From positions 37,877-101,876 of the forward strand of contig JBAOKB010000043.1 of NCBI GenBank assembly GCA_037044905.1: a stretch of 64,000 nucleotides of DNA. The letters run 5' to 3'. Positions within the stretch are counted from its first letter, which is position 1. Each line of letters starts with the position of its first letter. Positions 22,538 to 31,450 of this stretch are shown piece by piece. Origin of the DNA: Hortaea werneckii (lineage: Eukaryota; Ascomycota; Dothideomycetes; Mycosphaerellales; Teratosphaeriaceae). The position numbers and the translations under genes are program-made. A model generated the notes under the pieces. The model saw only the letters and a program-made list of their open reading frames with translations. It ran no database searches and had not been told where the DNA came from.

Positions 22538-23069
22538 TCGGCCTCACTGTGAGCGGAACATCCATGGGTGTGAAGGGTAGATGTTTGGGATTACTATCAG
22601 GCATGATTCTCTTTCACGAGGGGTATCGTGGTATTGTTCGTTAAATCAGGTGTCATCTATAGGAATAATAAGAGAAGTAGGAGGTGCGTAGAATATCAGG
22701 TCATCGTGAAGCACATTCCAAAGGTGTCAGGCTCCGTTCCGGCATACAGTATCAGCGCTCAGCGGAATCGGATCTTCCCTCCCGTTCCGGATCTACGCGG
22801 TCGCGCATGCATTGGACGTGACCTTGAAGCTCCACCAGTTTCATTCACACCATCAACCATATAGGTACACTTGACCCCTGGACGGACGCGACGACGTCCA
22901 TGTTTTATGGATATAGGCCGAGTTAGACGACCCACCTTGGCCAACTTCCTCGTCATCATATCATTGTACTTGACATCGTACATCGCTATGTGTACAGCCA
23001 GCATCACCGCAACACCATAACTACTCCGAGTGATCAATCTCAACCTACCTACCTGAAGTCGCTGGCACA
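22538..23069. promoter_or_regulatory. Upstream region of MED1
   Basis: This contains the 3' end of the small gene and the promoter and leader of the Mediator gene. Nothing else is recognisable. Confidence 0.35.
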
Positions 23070-25094
23070 ATGGCCACTCCAACACCATCTCATCCCAGCA
23101 ATCCGACGTCGGCTTCCAAGAAGCATGGCCAGCATGCTGCAACCCCCATGAACTTCTCTTCCCCCGCCCCCCGGAGTGTGCCTTCGCCTGCAGCCACGCG
23201 CAAGGAGCAAGCCGGCAAGACGCCCGTCAACCATCCCACCACCGGTTCCACCGGCAGTAAGACGCTGGGGAGCACGCCTATGGTGCAGAACCTCAGCCAA
23301 TCCGGAAATGCGACCGGCATCTCTCCAAACACCAATCTCATGGGGTTCGGCACGCCTGTGGGTCTAGGCGTCGAAGGGCTGACGCCAAGTCAGCTCAACA
23401 TGCCGACGCCTGCGATGGGTGGCGTGCCTATGAATATGACCATGTCCGATCTAGGAATCACCGCGAGCGGCGGGCAGAAGAGGAATGAAGACGAAGAGAG
23501 GAGGGCCAAGATGCGGAAGGTGCTGAAGAAGATAGGGACACGCAAAGGAAAGGTGAGCGAGGACGGTGTCGCAAGGATTGGCAGGCGGGTAGGTTTCGAC
23601 AACGACATCGATCAGGAGACCTTATCGCCGGACGAGCTGGCTCGGAGAGCGGGCAACCGGACCATTAGCACTGCCGGTCAGAAACTGGTGATCGATATCC
23701 ACATGAAGGACCATGTGCCGCAAAAAGTGCAGATAGCTTTCGACACGGAAAATCAGCATTTGGAGGCGCAAGCGGACACGGCTGCTAAGGTGCTATTCAA
23801 CGACTTGTGTCCGTCGGACGGTGTCCCGCTCACTGGTAGCTTGGACAAGTATGCTACGAATCTTGGTCGTCTGGCCAAGATTGACAAGTTGTGTCATAAC
23901 CAGGTGAATTGCTTCGAGGCCTTGAGCGGCGTCTACGTGAGTCTCCGACGGTTGTTTGAACAGGAGGCAAAGATAGCAGACGAGCTTCTGGTGATGCGGA
24001 CCAAGAGTGGTCGGCCGACTATGAATGCGAATGGCAGGCTCGGCCTGAACCTTGAATATTGGCAAAGTGCACCGGCAAAATCCAGAGACGAGTCGGAAAT
24101 GGAGGTGGATGGTCGAGGCGAAAACAATGAAGCTGAAAGGGATGACATCTACAAACTACGCATCGCCATCGAACCATCACATGCAGGCCTATATCCGCCC
24201 ATCCGGCTGTCAGACAAGTGGCTACCAGATCCGCTTGAGCTGTCTTCCACCGATTCAGAGTCCCCAGCTCAAATACCATGGCTGGATCCAGAGCCAACAT
24301 TAATTGCAGCCAATTCGGATGCGAACGCAATGGCCATCGACAGCAATCAGAAGACTCCTGACCTCCGCTTCGTCGCAAAGGTCGAGCCGCCTATCATCTT
24401 ACCTTACCAGATCGCCTGCAACGTCCTATCGACTGTAGGAGTGCCGCAACCTCAGGTCTTTATCCCTCAGGCATGGCACTCGATGTTGCTCGATCCGTCT
24501 TCAAGCCTGCCATTCGACGCGGGTAGAGATAACAAGACTTTGCACGCGGAGAAGCGGGTCCTAAATATGACATCGGAAGGCGCTGAGGATGAAACTACTC
24601 ATCACTACACCCTCGACATCATCAAGAGCGACATCGGGTTCAAGCTCGAAGAGCTCCCGTTCTCGCATCCACGTCAGCTGGTCGAGATCCTACCCGTCTT
24701 ACGACAATGGGCATACTTTGGCTCGCTCATCCAAGACGCGATGGGCAAGGGTCACCAGAGTCCCAAGCCCGAAATGCCTTCGGAGCAGCAACCGCCACTC
24801 ACACTCGCCGACCTCCTCACACCCCCAGCGACGCCCGCTGAGCCCGCACCAGACACTCTCCCAGTCAGTCTAACAGCAGCAACACCCGGCGTACCGACTC
24901 TATCCCTCAACTTCCCCTCCGCATCCTCCACGGCCATCGTGACCGTCACGGCGCAGGTCCTCCCGAACGCCGAGCTAGCCGTGACAGGCCAGCATAGCCT
25001 ACCAGAGAAACTCGACAACCACAAGATTTCGAAAGCGCTGGGGCTCGTGGGCGGGGATCTGGGTGTCTGGGTCGAATGGCTGCGGAGTCGGTAG
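23070..25094 (+). CDS. MED1: Mediator of RNA polymerase II transcription subunit 1
   Basis: A single-exon protein of 674 aa. The first 130 residues are disordered (Ser/Thr/Pro/Asn/Gly-rich). The Med1 domain follows: basic RRAKMRKVLKKIGTRKGKVSE, then VARIGRRVGFDNDIDQETLS, the LVIDIHMKDHVPQKVQIAF strand segment, the ANLGRLAKIDKL-like region (seen as TNLGRLAKIDKLCHNQVN) and FEALSGVYVSLRRLFEQE, which is the typical signature of filamentous-fungal Med1. The C-terminal part contains a second structured region (KVEPPIILPYQIACNVLSTVG) and ends VGGDLGVWVEWLRSR. Med1 is part of the Mediator middle module and connects activators to RNA polymerase II. Length is usual for Pezizomycotina. The family assignment rests on these motifs and overall architecture. 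Confidence 0.85.
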   Translation: MATPTPSHPSNPTSASKKHGQHAATPMNFSSPAPRSVPSPAATRKEQAGKTPVNHPTTGSTGSKTLGSTPMVQNLSQSGNATGISPNTNLMGFGTPVGLGVEGLTPSQLNMPTPAMGGVPMNMTMSDLGITASGGQKRNEDEERRAKMRKVLKKIGTRKGKVSEDGVARIGRRVGFDNDIDQETLSPDELARRAGNRTISTAGQKLVIDIHMKDHVPQKVQIAFDTENQHLEAQADTAAKVLFNDLCPSDGVPLTGSLDKYATNLGRLAKIDKLCHNQVNCFEALSGVYVSLRRLFEQEAKIADELLVMRTKSGRPTMNANGRLGLNLEYWQSAPAKSRDESEMEVDGRGENNEAERDDIYKLRIAIEPSHAGLYPPIRLSDKWLPDPLELSSTDSESPAQIPWLDPEPTLIAANSDANAMAIDSNQKTPDLRFVAKVEPPIILPYQIACNVLSTVGVPQPQVFIPQAWHSMLLDPSSSLPFDAGRDNKTLHAEKRVLNMTSEGAEDETTHHYTLDIIKSDIGFKLEELPFSHPRQLVEILPVLRQWAYFGSLIQDAMGKGHQSPKPEMPSEQQPPLTLADLLTPPATPAEPAPDTLPVSLTAATPGVPTLSLNFPSASSTAIVTVTAQVLPNAELAVTGQHSLPEKLDNHKISKALGLVGGDLGVWVEWLRSR

Positions 25095-25264
25095 GGGGGC
25101 GTTGTTTCTTCCCATTTCGGATAAGGGGGGTTCAGACAATTGCGAGAAGTGACAAAAGGGTATCAAAGAACGTTTTCTAAACAATAAACATTGTTCAATC
25201 TCCAAGTTTTGCAGCTTTCTCTTGTTCGGTAGGTCGACTTACAATAGGTTTCCTTTGTCCCTTT

Positions 25265-25309
<45 letters not shown>

Positions 25310-25787
25310 AGCAGTATCGCGGACTTTTTCTACAATGATGGTTGCCCGAGTACAAATATGCCCCATGCTTGCCGCACTGGTTACTTCCTTTCCCGGTTTC
25401 TTCTTCAACGTGGTCGGCACTGAAGAAAACGGTGTTGTTGCTGGCATAACAACACTCTTCTCCTTTTTCTTCAGTGACGAGGTGAAGGAGGATTACGATC
25501 AGACTCCCCGCTCTGATAGTACGACGGTGCTGGAGCTGTTGATCGAATCCTTCTCTCACTGCGCACGTTCATTCCCTAAATCCTCTACCCTGATCACTAA
25601 ACCTCCAAAACTCCCCATCCGGACCAGAACGCACATTTCCAGCACCGCAACACAAGCAGCCGGTGAGTCCCATCCCCTAACTCTAACCCAAGAAACAGGT
25701 AAGTCCCCCCTTCCCCCTCGCCCCTCCCCCTCCCACTTTTCCCTCTCCCACCTTTTCCCCCTACAGAAAAGGAGTGAGGAAGGAGAA
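25095..25787. promoter_or_regulatory. Spacer with C-homopolymer and probable 5'-UTR intron of the Cys-rich gene
   Basis: It contains the MED1 3' end, a C44 run, and then the leader of the downstream gene. Two donor-like sites, GTGAGT at 25663 and GTAAGT at 25699, precede a pyrimidine-rich tract ending CTACAG at 25766, 22 bases before the ATG at 25788. This looks like an intron in the 5' untranslated region. Confidence 0.45.
25266..25309. repeat. Poly-C homopolymer, 44 bp
   Basis: An uninterrupted run of 44 C residues downstream of MED1. Its length in the assembly may not be exact. Confidence 0.9.
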
Positions 25788-26333
25788 ATGTGCTACACCA
25801 CAACCCAATACCACACCCGATGCCAGCACTACGGCACCCCCCTCGTACACGGCGAACCCTGTATCCGCGCGCTGACCGCCACGGGCCATAAGAGTCGGGG
25901 GTGCTGGGACGCGACGGATCTGGGGGTCAAGAGCGTAGGGAGTTTGTGTCCGGGGTGTGCGAAGGTGATGCTGGTGGGGGGCACTGGCTCGGCGACCCCT
26001 ACGCCTTTGACGTCGGAGTCGGGGTCGGAGTCGGAGTCGGGAGATTATTTCAGCACTGGCGGCGCGGGGTTGCAAGGGGTGAAGAAGGTGGGGAGCGAGA
26101 GTAGTTTGAGTTCGATGGGGAGTAGGAGTCCCAGTCTCAACGCCAGCTCCAGCTCCAGCTCCAGTACCAGCATCGCCACTAGCACCAGCTCGAGCTCGGT
26201 CTCTTCAATGGCGACGGAATCGACGGGCGGGAAGAATCTCGAGCCGCCGAATCTGCACTGGAGGACTTTCGGGGGCTCGCAGGTTTCGGTGCGGTTTAAG
26301 AGGAATGTTTCTGCTCCTGCTCCTGCTGTGTAA
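25788..26333 (+). CDS. Small Cys-rich conserved fungal protein (181 aa)
   Basis: The start is set at ATG 25788 because the N-terminus MCYTTTQYHTRCQHYG matches a recurring fungal pattern in which the protein opens with Met-Cys-Tyr and carries spaced Cys/His residues. The open frame extends upstream to 25335, but that part looks like a leader with splice signals. The first 70 residues hold Cys3, Cys12, Cys23, Cys38, Cys52 and Cys55 (ending LCPGCAKVM), with interspersed His, consistent with a small zinc-binding module. The remainder is low complexity (Gly/Ser, then long Ser/Thr runs) and ends in a short basic segment SVRFKRNVSAPAPAV. There is no signal peptide, so it is not a classical secreted effector. 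Function is unknown; the metal site is inference. Confidence 0.6.
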   Translation: MCYTTTQYHTRCQHYGTPLVHGEPCIRALTATGHKSRGCWDATDLGVKSVGSLCPGCAKVMLVGGTGSATPTPLTSESGSESESGDYFSTGGAGLQGVKKVGSESSLSSMGSRSPSLNASSSSSSSTSIATSTSSSSVSSMATESTGGKNLEPPNLHWRTFGGSQVSVRFKRNVSAPAPAV

Positions 26334-26356
26334 TTCGTAGATCAGAGCTAGATCCA

Positions 26357-26395
<39 letters not shown>
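26357..26395. repeat. Poly-G homopolymer, 39 bp
   Basis: An uninterrupted run of 39 G residues 23 bp downstream of the Cys-rich protein stop codon. It is the complement of the C44 run about 1.1 kb upstream. Confidence 0.9.
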
Positions 26396-26396
<1 letters not shown>

Positions 26397-26697
26397 TACT
26401 GTACCGGTTTCTTAATGGGGGGAGGAGGAAAAAGGCCTTTGGGAGCTGCCTGGTGCGGCTGGCTGCTGCGGAGGTGTAGAGATAGGTAAGTCTGCAGTCA
26501 GAATGGAAGAATATAAATGAGGAGGAAATTACTACTTCCACAGAAATTAACCGTGGGATTTCTTTTCCTTTCCATTTCTTTGGCTTTTTCATCTTGACCC
26601 GTATTCACACACCGCTCTTCGTCAAGTAACACCCATCGCTTTCGAAGCATCATTGAGTCGACTCATGTCTGTGCGTACAATAGGAAAAAGAAAACCT

Positions 26698-27836
26698 TCA
26701 CAGCCACTTCGCCTCCCACGTCATCTTCCCCCTCCGGAAAGGCACGACTTCGACCTTCCCATCCTCACTCCTCAAAACCTCCTCCACGACCTCCTTCCTC
26801 CGCTGCAAGGAAATCCTCTCCTGCCGCTCATCCTGCACCTTATAGAACCTCCTCCCGAAATCACACAGGAACCCCTGAAGTTTCTCCTTCGTTACGTCCT
26901 CCTCGGTGAGCACGCCCGTCTCGATCCCTTGCTCGAGGGCATCAACTACATAACCCACAGCGTGCGGCTGAGTGAAGACGCCCGCGGCGAAGCGATCCGC
27001 GCGCTTCGTGTGGGCGGGGTGGGGAGCGGAGTCGGTGCCGAAGAAGAATTTGGGATCGCCGCTGATGAGGGTTTTGAGGATGGCGCGACGATCCGAGGGG
27101 AGTTTGGCGACGGGTTTACAGAAGCAGTGGGGGTCGCCTGCCCAATCGTCGACGATCAGGAAAGGGTGGTGGGCGGTGATGGTGGCGGCGACGGTGGGGC
27201 CGCAGTCCTTGACGGCCTGGATGGCGGCGGCGGAGGTGCAGTGTTCGAGGATGATTCGCAGGTTGGGGAAGCGTCGGTGGAGGTCCTTGAGGGTGGGGAG
27301 GAAGGATTCCTCGGCGTTGAGGACGGTGATGTCCTGGCCCTGCGAGGGAGGGAGTTCGCCGTGCAGGTTGAGGACCATGTCCTGCCGTTCCATTTCCTCG
27401 AAGACCGGGTAGAATTGCTCGTAGGACATGACACCGTGGTCGGAGTGGGTGGTGACGCCGTGAGGGTAGGATTTAATTCCCGTGATGCCGGCCTGCTTGG
27501 CCTCCTTGACAGTGGCGGGGGAAATATGCGGGTGGAGATACAGACTCATGAGGAAACTGACGTCCGGGGCGAGTTCCTGGAGCTGTTTCTTGTAGGCCAG
27601 ACAGTGAGCGACGGTCGTAATAGGCGGGACGAGGTTGGGCATAACGAAGACCGTATTGACGCCACCGCGACGGATCATAGGTCTACATGGCTCGTGAGTA
27701 AGACGGTCCTGAGTGATGCGAGGTTCTCGGACAACAGCACGTACGTTACGAGTTCCATCATCTCGTTCTCCCGCAAATGAACATGCATATCCGCCGCTGC
27801 GGGCAGCTCGACCCCTTCGAGCTTTTCTAACGGCAT
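26698..27836 (-). CDS. URA4: Dihydroorotase (de novo pyrimidine synthesis)
   Basis: Two exons, 27836-27745 and 27682-26698, joined over a 62-bp GTACGT...GTAG intron, give 358 aa, the usual length for the monofunctional type II enzyme. It interconverts N-carbamoyl-aspartate and dihydroorotate in the cytosol. The metal-site and catalytic residues are visible: ADMHVHLRE (HxH), the Lys in ITGIKSYPHGV (carbamylated Lys bridging the zinc ions), NLHGE, ILEHCTS, and GTDSAPH near the C-terminus. The splice restores ELVTPMIRRGGVNTVFVMPNL-type sequence, a strongly conserved segment. The start MPLEKLEGVELPAA at 27836 matches orthologues; an in-frame ATG at 27869 exists. The long open frame on the opposite strand is a shadow. 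Confidence 0.95.
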
Positions 27837-28318
27837 GGTGGTTGGAGTGGAACGTGTTAAGCTAATCATGATGACTGAGTCAATACCTAGACGCACGATA
27901 TTCCTTTCGTCTCAAAATACTTGCCGACCTACCTTGAGCGCGAGATGAGATGCTATGATATATCGGTAGAGGATGCTGTTCCTTCCCGCATCTGACCCGC
28001 GGAGGTGATGTCCACGGTATGCAAGTGGTGCATCAAAAAGCAACCAGTCACGAAAAAGCAGCTCCCCAGATTGTCCATCCATCGCCCGGGATCTAGCTGC
28101 TTATCTTTCGGACCGAGCCGTATCTCGTCCACGCTGCAGGAAAAGCAGCAAGAATACAGTACATCAAATGTCCATGGATAAGATTGATAGAGCAGACGAA
28201 CAAATTCACGCCACGGTCGCCGACGTTTTATATAATACCGAGGTGAATTCATTGCCCGGCCGTTCCTTATCATGAGGCTCCTCAGCCATCGAAGACAAGT
28301 TTACATCTACTCTTACAT
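27837..28318. promoter_or_regulatory. URA4 upstream region and GUF1 3' region
   Basis: Both flanking genes lie on the minus strand, so this 482-bp spacer holds the dihydroorotase promoter and the GUF1 terminator. No specific site was recognised. Confidence 0.4.
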
Positions 28319-30307
28319 CTACTTCGCCAGAAAGCTCTGGAAAGCCTTATTGTCAATCGCCACATTACCCACAGCCCTTAGCTTCCGTCTCCCCTCCTTC
28401 TGCTTCTCCAACAATTTCTTGCGCCGACTGGCGTCCGCAGCGTGCAGCTTCTGCAGCACATCCTTCCGGAAAGGCTTCAGCGTCTCCCTCGCCACTACGC
28501 TCTTGCCCACCACGGCCTGGATCACGACCTCGAACATCTGTCGGTCGACATGCTCCTTGAACTTGCTGACCCATTCTTTGCCTAGCCGCTGGGCTTGCGA
28601 TATATGGATGACCCGCGCCACGGCGTCCACAGGCGCCTTGTTAACGTGGAGTTGGAGTTTGGCGATGTTTGAATCTTTGTATCCAGCTTCTTCGTAATCC
28701 AACGACGCATAGCCTTTAGTAGCAGACTTGAGTTTCCCGAAGAAGTCATCTACCAGTCGCTCCAGGGGAAGAGCATACTTCAAAATGACTTGTGTCGCGG
28801 TGAAGAAAGACAGACTTTCCTGCTCGCCTCGATTGCCCTCGCAGAGCTCTATGACCTTCCCGAGATACTCTTCCGGCATGGTGATGGTCGCGGTGATGTA
28901 CGGTTCTTGCAGTGATTCGATCTTGCCGTGCACGGTCTGCGAGTCAGGGAAGTGGTTCGGATTGGAAATGACCTCTTCCTTGCCGCCTTTCCAGATGACT
29001 TTGAACGGTACGGACGGAGGCGTGATAATAATGCTTGCTCCGTGCTCTTGGCGAAGACGGTCTTCAAAGACCGAGCAGTGCAAAGTTCCGAGGAAGCCCA
29101 GTCGCCAGCCTGCGCCTAGCGCTTCAGATGACTCCTTGGTGACGAGGACAGAACGGTCATTGAGCGTAAGCTGGTTGATGCTATCTTCCAGCCGCGAGAA
29201 TTCAGACTGATCAGTTGGGAAGGCTGAGACGAAAACCATACTTTGCGGCTCTTCGAAGCCCGGTAATGGTTCGACTTTGCTGATCGAGTGCGTGTGAGTG
29301 TAGGTGTCACCGACCTTGGCCTCTTTGCTGCGCTTCATGCCTGGGTTGAAATAGATGTATCCGACCTGGCCAGCACGGAGCACTGTCTGTGGCGTTTCGA
29401 GCGGATACATAATCCCTACTTCTCCCACAATGTATTCGGAACCCGTAGCAAAGCTCTTGACCCTGTCACCGGCTCGAATTTGGCCTTCGAATATACGAAC
29501 TAGTAAGATGACGCCCTTGTAGTTGTCATACCAGCTGTCGACCAGCAGTACCTTGAGCGGCGCGGTCTCCTTTCCGACTGGCGCGGGTATTTGCTCGATG
29601 ATAGTAGGAAGTACCTTGTCGACATTCATGCCAGTCTTTGCCGAGACGCCAATGGCATTGCTGCCGTCAAGCTCGAAGGTCTCCTGCAGCTGCTCCAACA
29701 CCCGATCCTTGTCCGCCGACGGCAGGTCAACTTTATTCAACACCGGAACCAGCGCTAGGTTCTGCGCAAATGCCAGATAGAAGTTCGCTACAGTCTGCGC
29801 CTGTACACCTTGGCTGGCATCTACCAGCAGCAACGCTCCTCCACAGCTGGCATAACTCCGACTGACTTCTGCTCTAAAGTCGACATGTCCGGGTGTGTCC
29901 ACCAGATGCAGCAGGTAGTCCTCGCCCATGTAATTATAGATCATCGAGCATGTCTGTGCCTTGACTGTGATGCCGCGCTCCCGTTCCACGTCCAGCTTGT
30001 CGAGGATCTGCTTCTTGCCTCCCGGCTCGATTGTGCCCGTCAACTCCAGCAGGCGATCGGAGAGGGTGCTTTTGCCATGGTCGACATGAGCAACAATACA
30101 GAAATTTCGAAAACGCTCGATGGGGATCTTTGCGATGCGCTGCTCCAGCTCGCCTTGGACTTTCAAGGGGCCTGCTCGACGGGCAGAAGTGGTCGTGAAG
30201 CTTCGCTTGAAGCCATCGCGGATCGCGGACGTCCACGCGCCGGTGGAGGATGTTAAGGAGTGGCGCTGGCGCAGAGCGCTACGTAACGCCCAACAACATG
30301 ATTGCAT
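28319..30307 (-). CDS. GUF1: Mitochondrial translation factor GUF1 (EF4/LepA GTPase)
   Basis: A single-exon protein of 662 aa. The first 45 residues are basic and Ser/Thr-rich (GFKRSFTTTSARRAG), a mitochondrial presequence. The GTPase domain has the P-loop AHVDHGKSTLSDRLLE (residues 73-88), switch I with ERERGITVKAQT, DTPGHVDF and NKVDLPSAD. Next come domain II, the EF-G-like LGFLGTLHCSVFEDRLRQE block, and the LepA-specific C-terminal domain ending RKKLLEKQKEGRRKLRAVGNVAI with the lysine-rich helix and final QSFLAK. EF4 remodels stalled or back-tracked ribosomes and supports mitochondrial translation under stress. Start, length and motifs all fit the family. Confidence 0.96.
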   Translation of the reverse strand: MQSCCWALRSALRQRHSLTSSTGAWTSAIRDGFKRSFTTTSARRAGPLKVQGELEQRIAKIPIERFRNFCIVAHVDHGKSTLSDRLLELTGTIEPGGKKQILDKLDVERERGITVKAQTCSMIYNYMGEDYLLHLVDTPGHVDFRAEVSRSYASCGGALLLVDASQGVQAQTVANFYLAFAQNLALVPVLNKVDLPSADKDRVLEQLQETFELDGSNAIGVSAKTGMNVDKVLPTIIEQIPAPVGKETAPLKVLLVDSWYDNYKGVILLVRIFEGQIRAGDRVKSFATGSEYIVGEVGIMYPLETPQTVLRAGQVGYIYFNPGMKRSKEAKVGDTYTHTHSISKVEPLPGFEEPQSMVFVSAFPTDQSEFSRLEDSINQLTLNDRSVLVTKESSEALGAGWRLGFLGTLHCSVFEDRLRQEHGASIIITPPSVPFKVIWKGGKEEVISNPNHFPDSQTVHGKIESLQEPYITATITMPEEYLGKVIELCEGNRGEQESLSFFTATQVILKYALPLERLVDDFFGKLKSATKGYASLDYEEAGYKDSNIAKLQLHVNKAPVDAVARVIHISQAQRLGKEWVSKFKEHVDRQMFEVVIQAVVGKSVVARETLKPFRKDVLQKLHAADASRRKKLLEKQKEGRRKLRAVGNVAIDNKAFQSFLAK

Positions 30308-30621
30308 GGATCTTGAGGCATGCCGGGTGCAAGTGATGCGTCGGATGTCGTCGCCATCGAAAAGCCCATCGTCGGATGTATGCCAAGACCTCGGGGCGGA
30401 AGCTGTTGTCCCCTGCGACCGTTGTTGACAGCATCCCGGCTTTCGACTTTAGGGGGACTCCAAACCGATGAGCATCCTAGAAGAAACCCCTTGAGAAGTG
30501 AATTCGAGTAAGAAAGTTTGGTGAAGAATAAATAGAAGATAAAGATCTCAAAAAGCACAGAGAAGCAAATCGTTGGTCAACTGCGTACCCGAAGGACTGC
30601 TCTATCTCAATACTCCAAACT
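30308..30621. promoter_or_regulatory. Divergent promoter of GUF1 and MAD2
   Basis: A 314-bp spacer between two genes read outward. No clear TATA box or named element was recognised. Confidence 0.45.
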
Positions 30622-31450
30622 ATGCCATCAGCCATGCCGCCACCCGCGAAGAAATCACACAAGGACGACAAGTCTGCGACGCACAAACTCGCATTGAAAG
30701 GATCCAGCAAGACCATCACCGAATTCTTCGACTTCGCATGCAACACGATCCTCTTCCAGCGCGGCGTCTACCCTCCAGAGGATTTCACGACGTACGTCAA
30801 TTTCAGGAAAGGCCTGCTGGGCGGTATGTACTAACATTTGCGACCAGGGTCAAAAAATATGGTCTTCCGATGATGACAAGCTGCGATGACCAAGTGAAAG
30901 CGTACATTAAGAAGATCATGCACCAGCTGAGCAGATGGATGCAGAAGTCCAAGATCAGCAAGCTGGTGATCGTGATCACTAGCAAGGAGACCGGCGAGCA
31001 CGTTGAGCGGTGGCAATTCGATGTAGGTTTCTAGGCCCCGTCGTCCACGAAACACTGTAGCAGCACCACTAACATGACATCCTCCAGGTGGCCATCTCAG
31101 GCGACCCATCAAAACAACAAGCCAGCACCAGCGCTGGCGCCGGGGACAAAGAAAACTCGGCCACATCCGGCGACAGAGCAACCGAGCAGCAAAAGACCGA
31201 CGAAGAGATCCAAAAAGAGATCCAAGCGCTCTTCCGCCAAATCACCGGCTCCGTCACCTTCCTACCCATGCTCGACGGGAACTGCACCTTCAACGTACTC
31301 GTGTACGCGGACGCGGACTCCGAAGTGCCGCTGGAGTGGGGGGACTCGGATGCGAAGGAGGTGAAGAATGCGGAGAAGGTGATGCTGAGGAGTTTTAGTA
31401 CGAATAATCATAGGATAGACACGCAGGTGTCGTATAGGCTTGCTGAGTAG
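30622..31450 (+). CDS. MAD2: Spindle assembly checkpoint protein Mad2 (HORMA domain)
   Basis: Three exons (30622-30791, 30848-31022, 31088-31450) give 235 aa; the alternative ATG at 30634 gives 231 aa. Introns are 56 and 65 bp. The HORMA domain is unmistakable: ALKGSSKTITEFFDFACNT, then ILFQRGVYPPEDF, VKKYGLPMM, KLVIVITSKETGEHVERWQF, IQALFRQITGSVTFLP and the C-terminal safety-belt region ending RIDTQVSYRLAE. Mad2 at unattached kinetochores changes from open to closed form and helps Cdc20 inhibition of the APC/C. The protein is about 30 residues longer than human Mad2, mainly from an inserted Ser/Gly/Lys/Gln/Glu-rich loop at the start of exon 3, between two beta strands, which probably does not disturb the fold. 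Confidence 0.95.

Noticed and set aside
25335..25787. N-terminal extension of the Cys-rich protein
   Set aside because: The frame is open, but it contains donor and acceptor signals and pyrimidine-rich sequence typical of a leader intron; the conserved-looking protein begins at 25788.
26653..27780. 375-codon plus-strand open frame opposite dihydroorotase
   Set aside because: It is antisense to a gene with complete catalytic motifs; its Gly/Val/Glu-rich composition is what complementary strands of biased codons produce.
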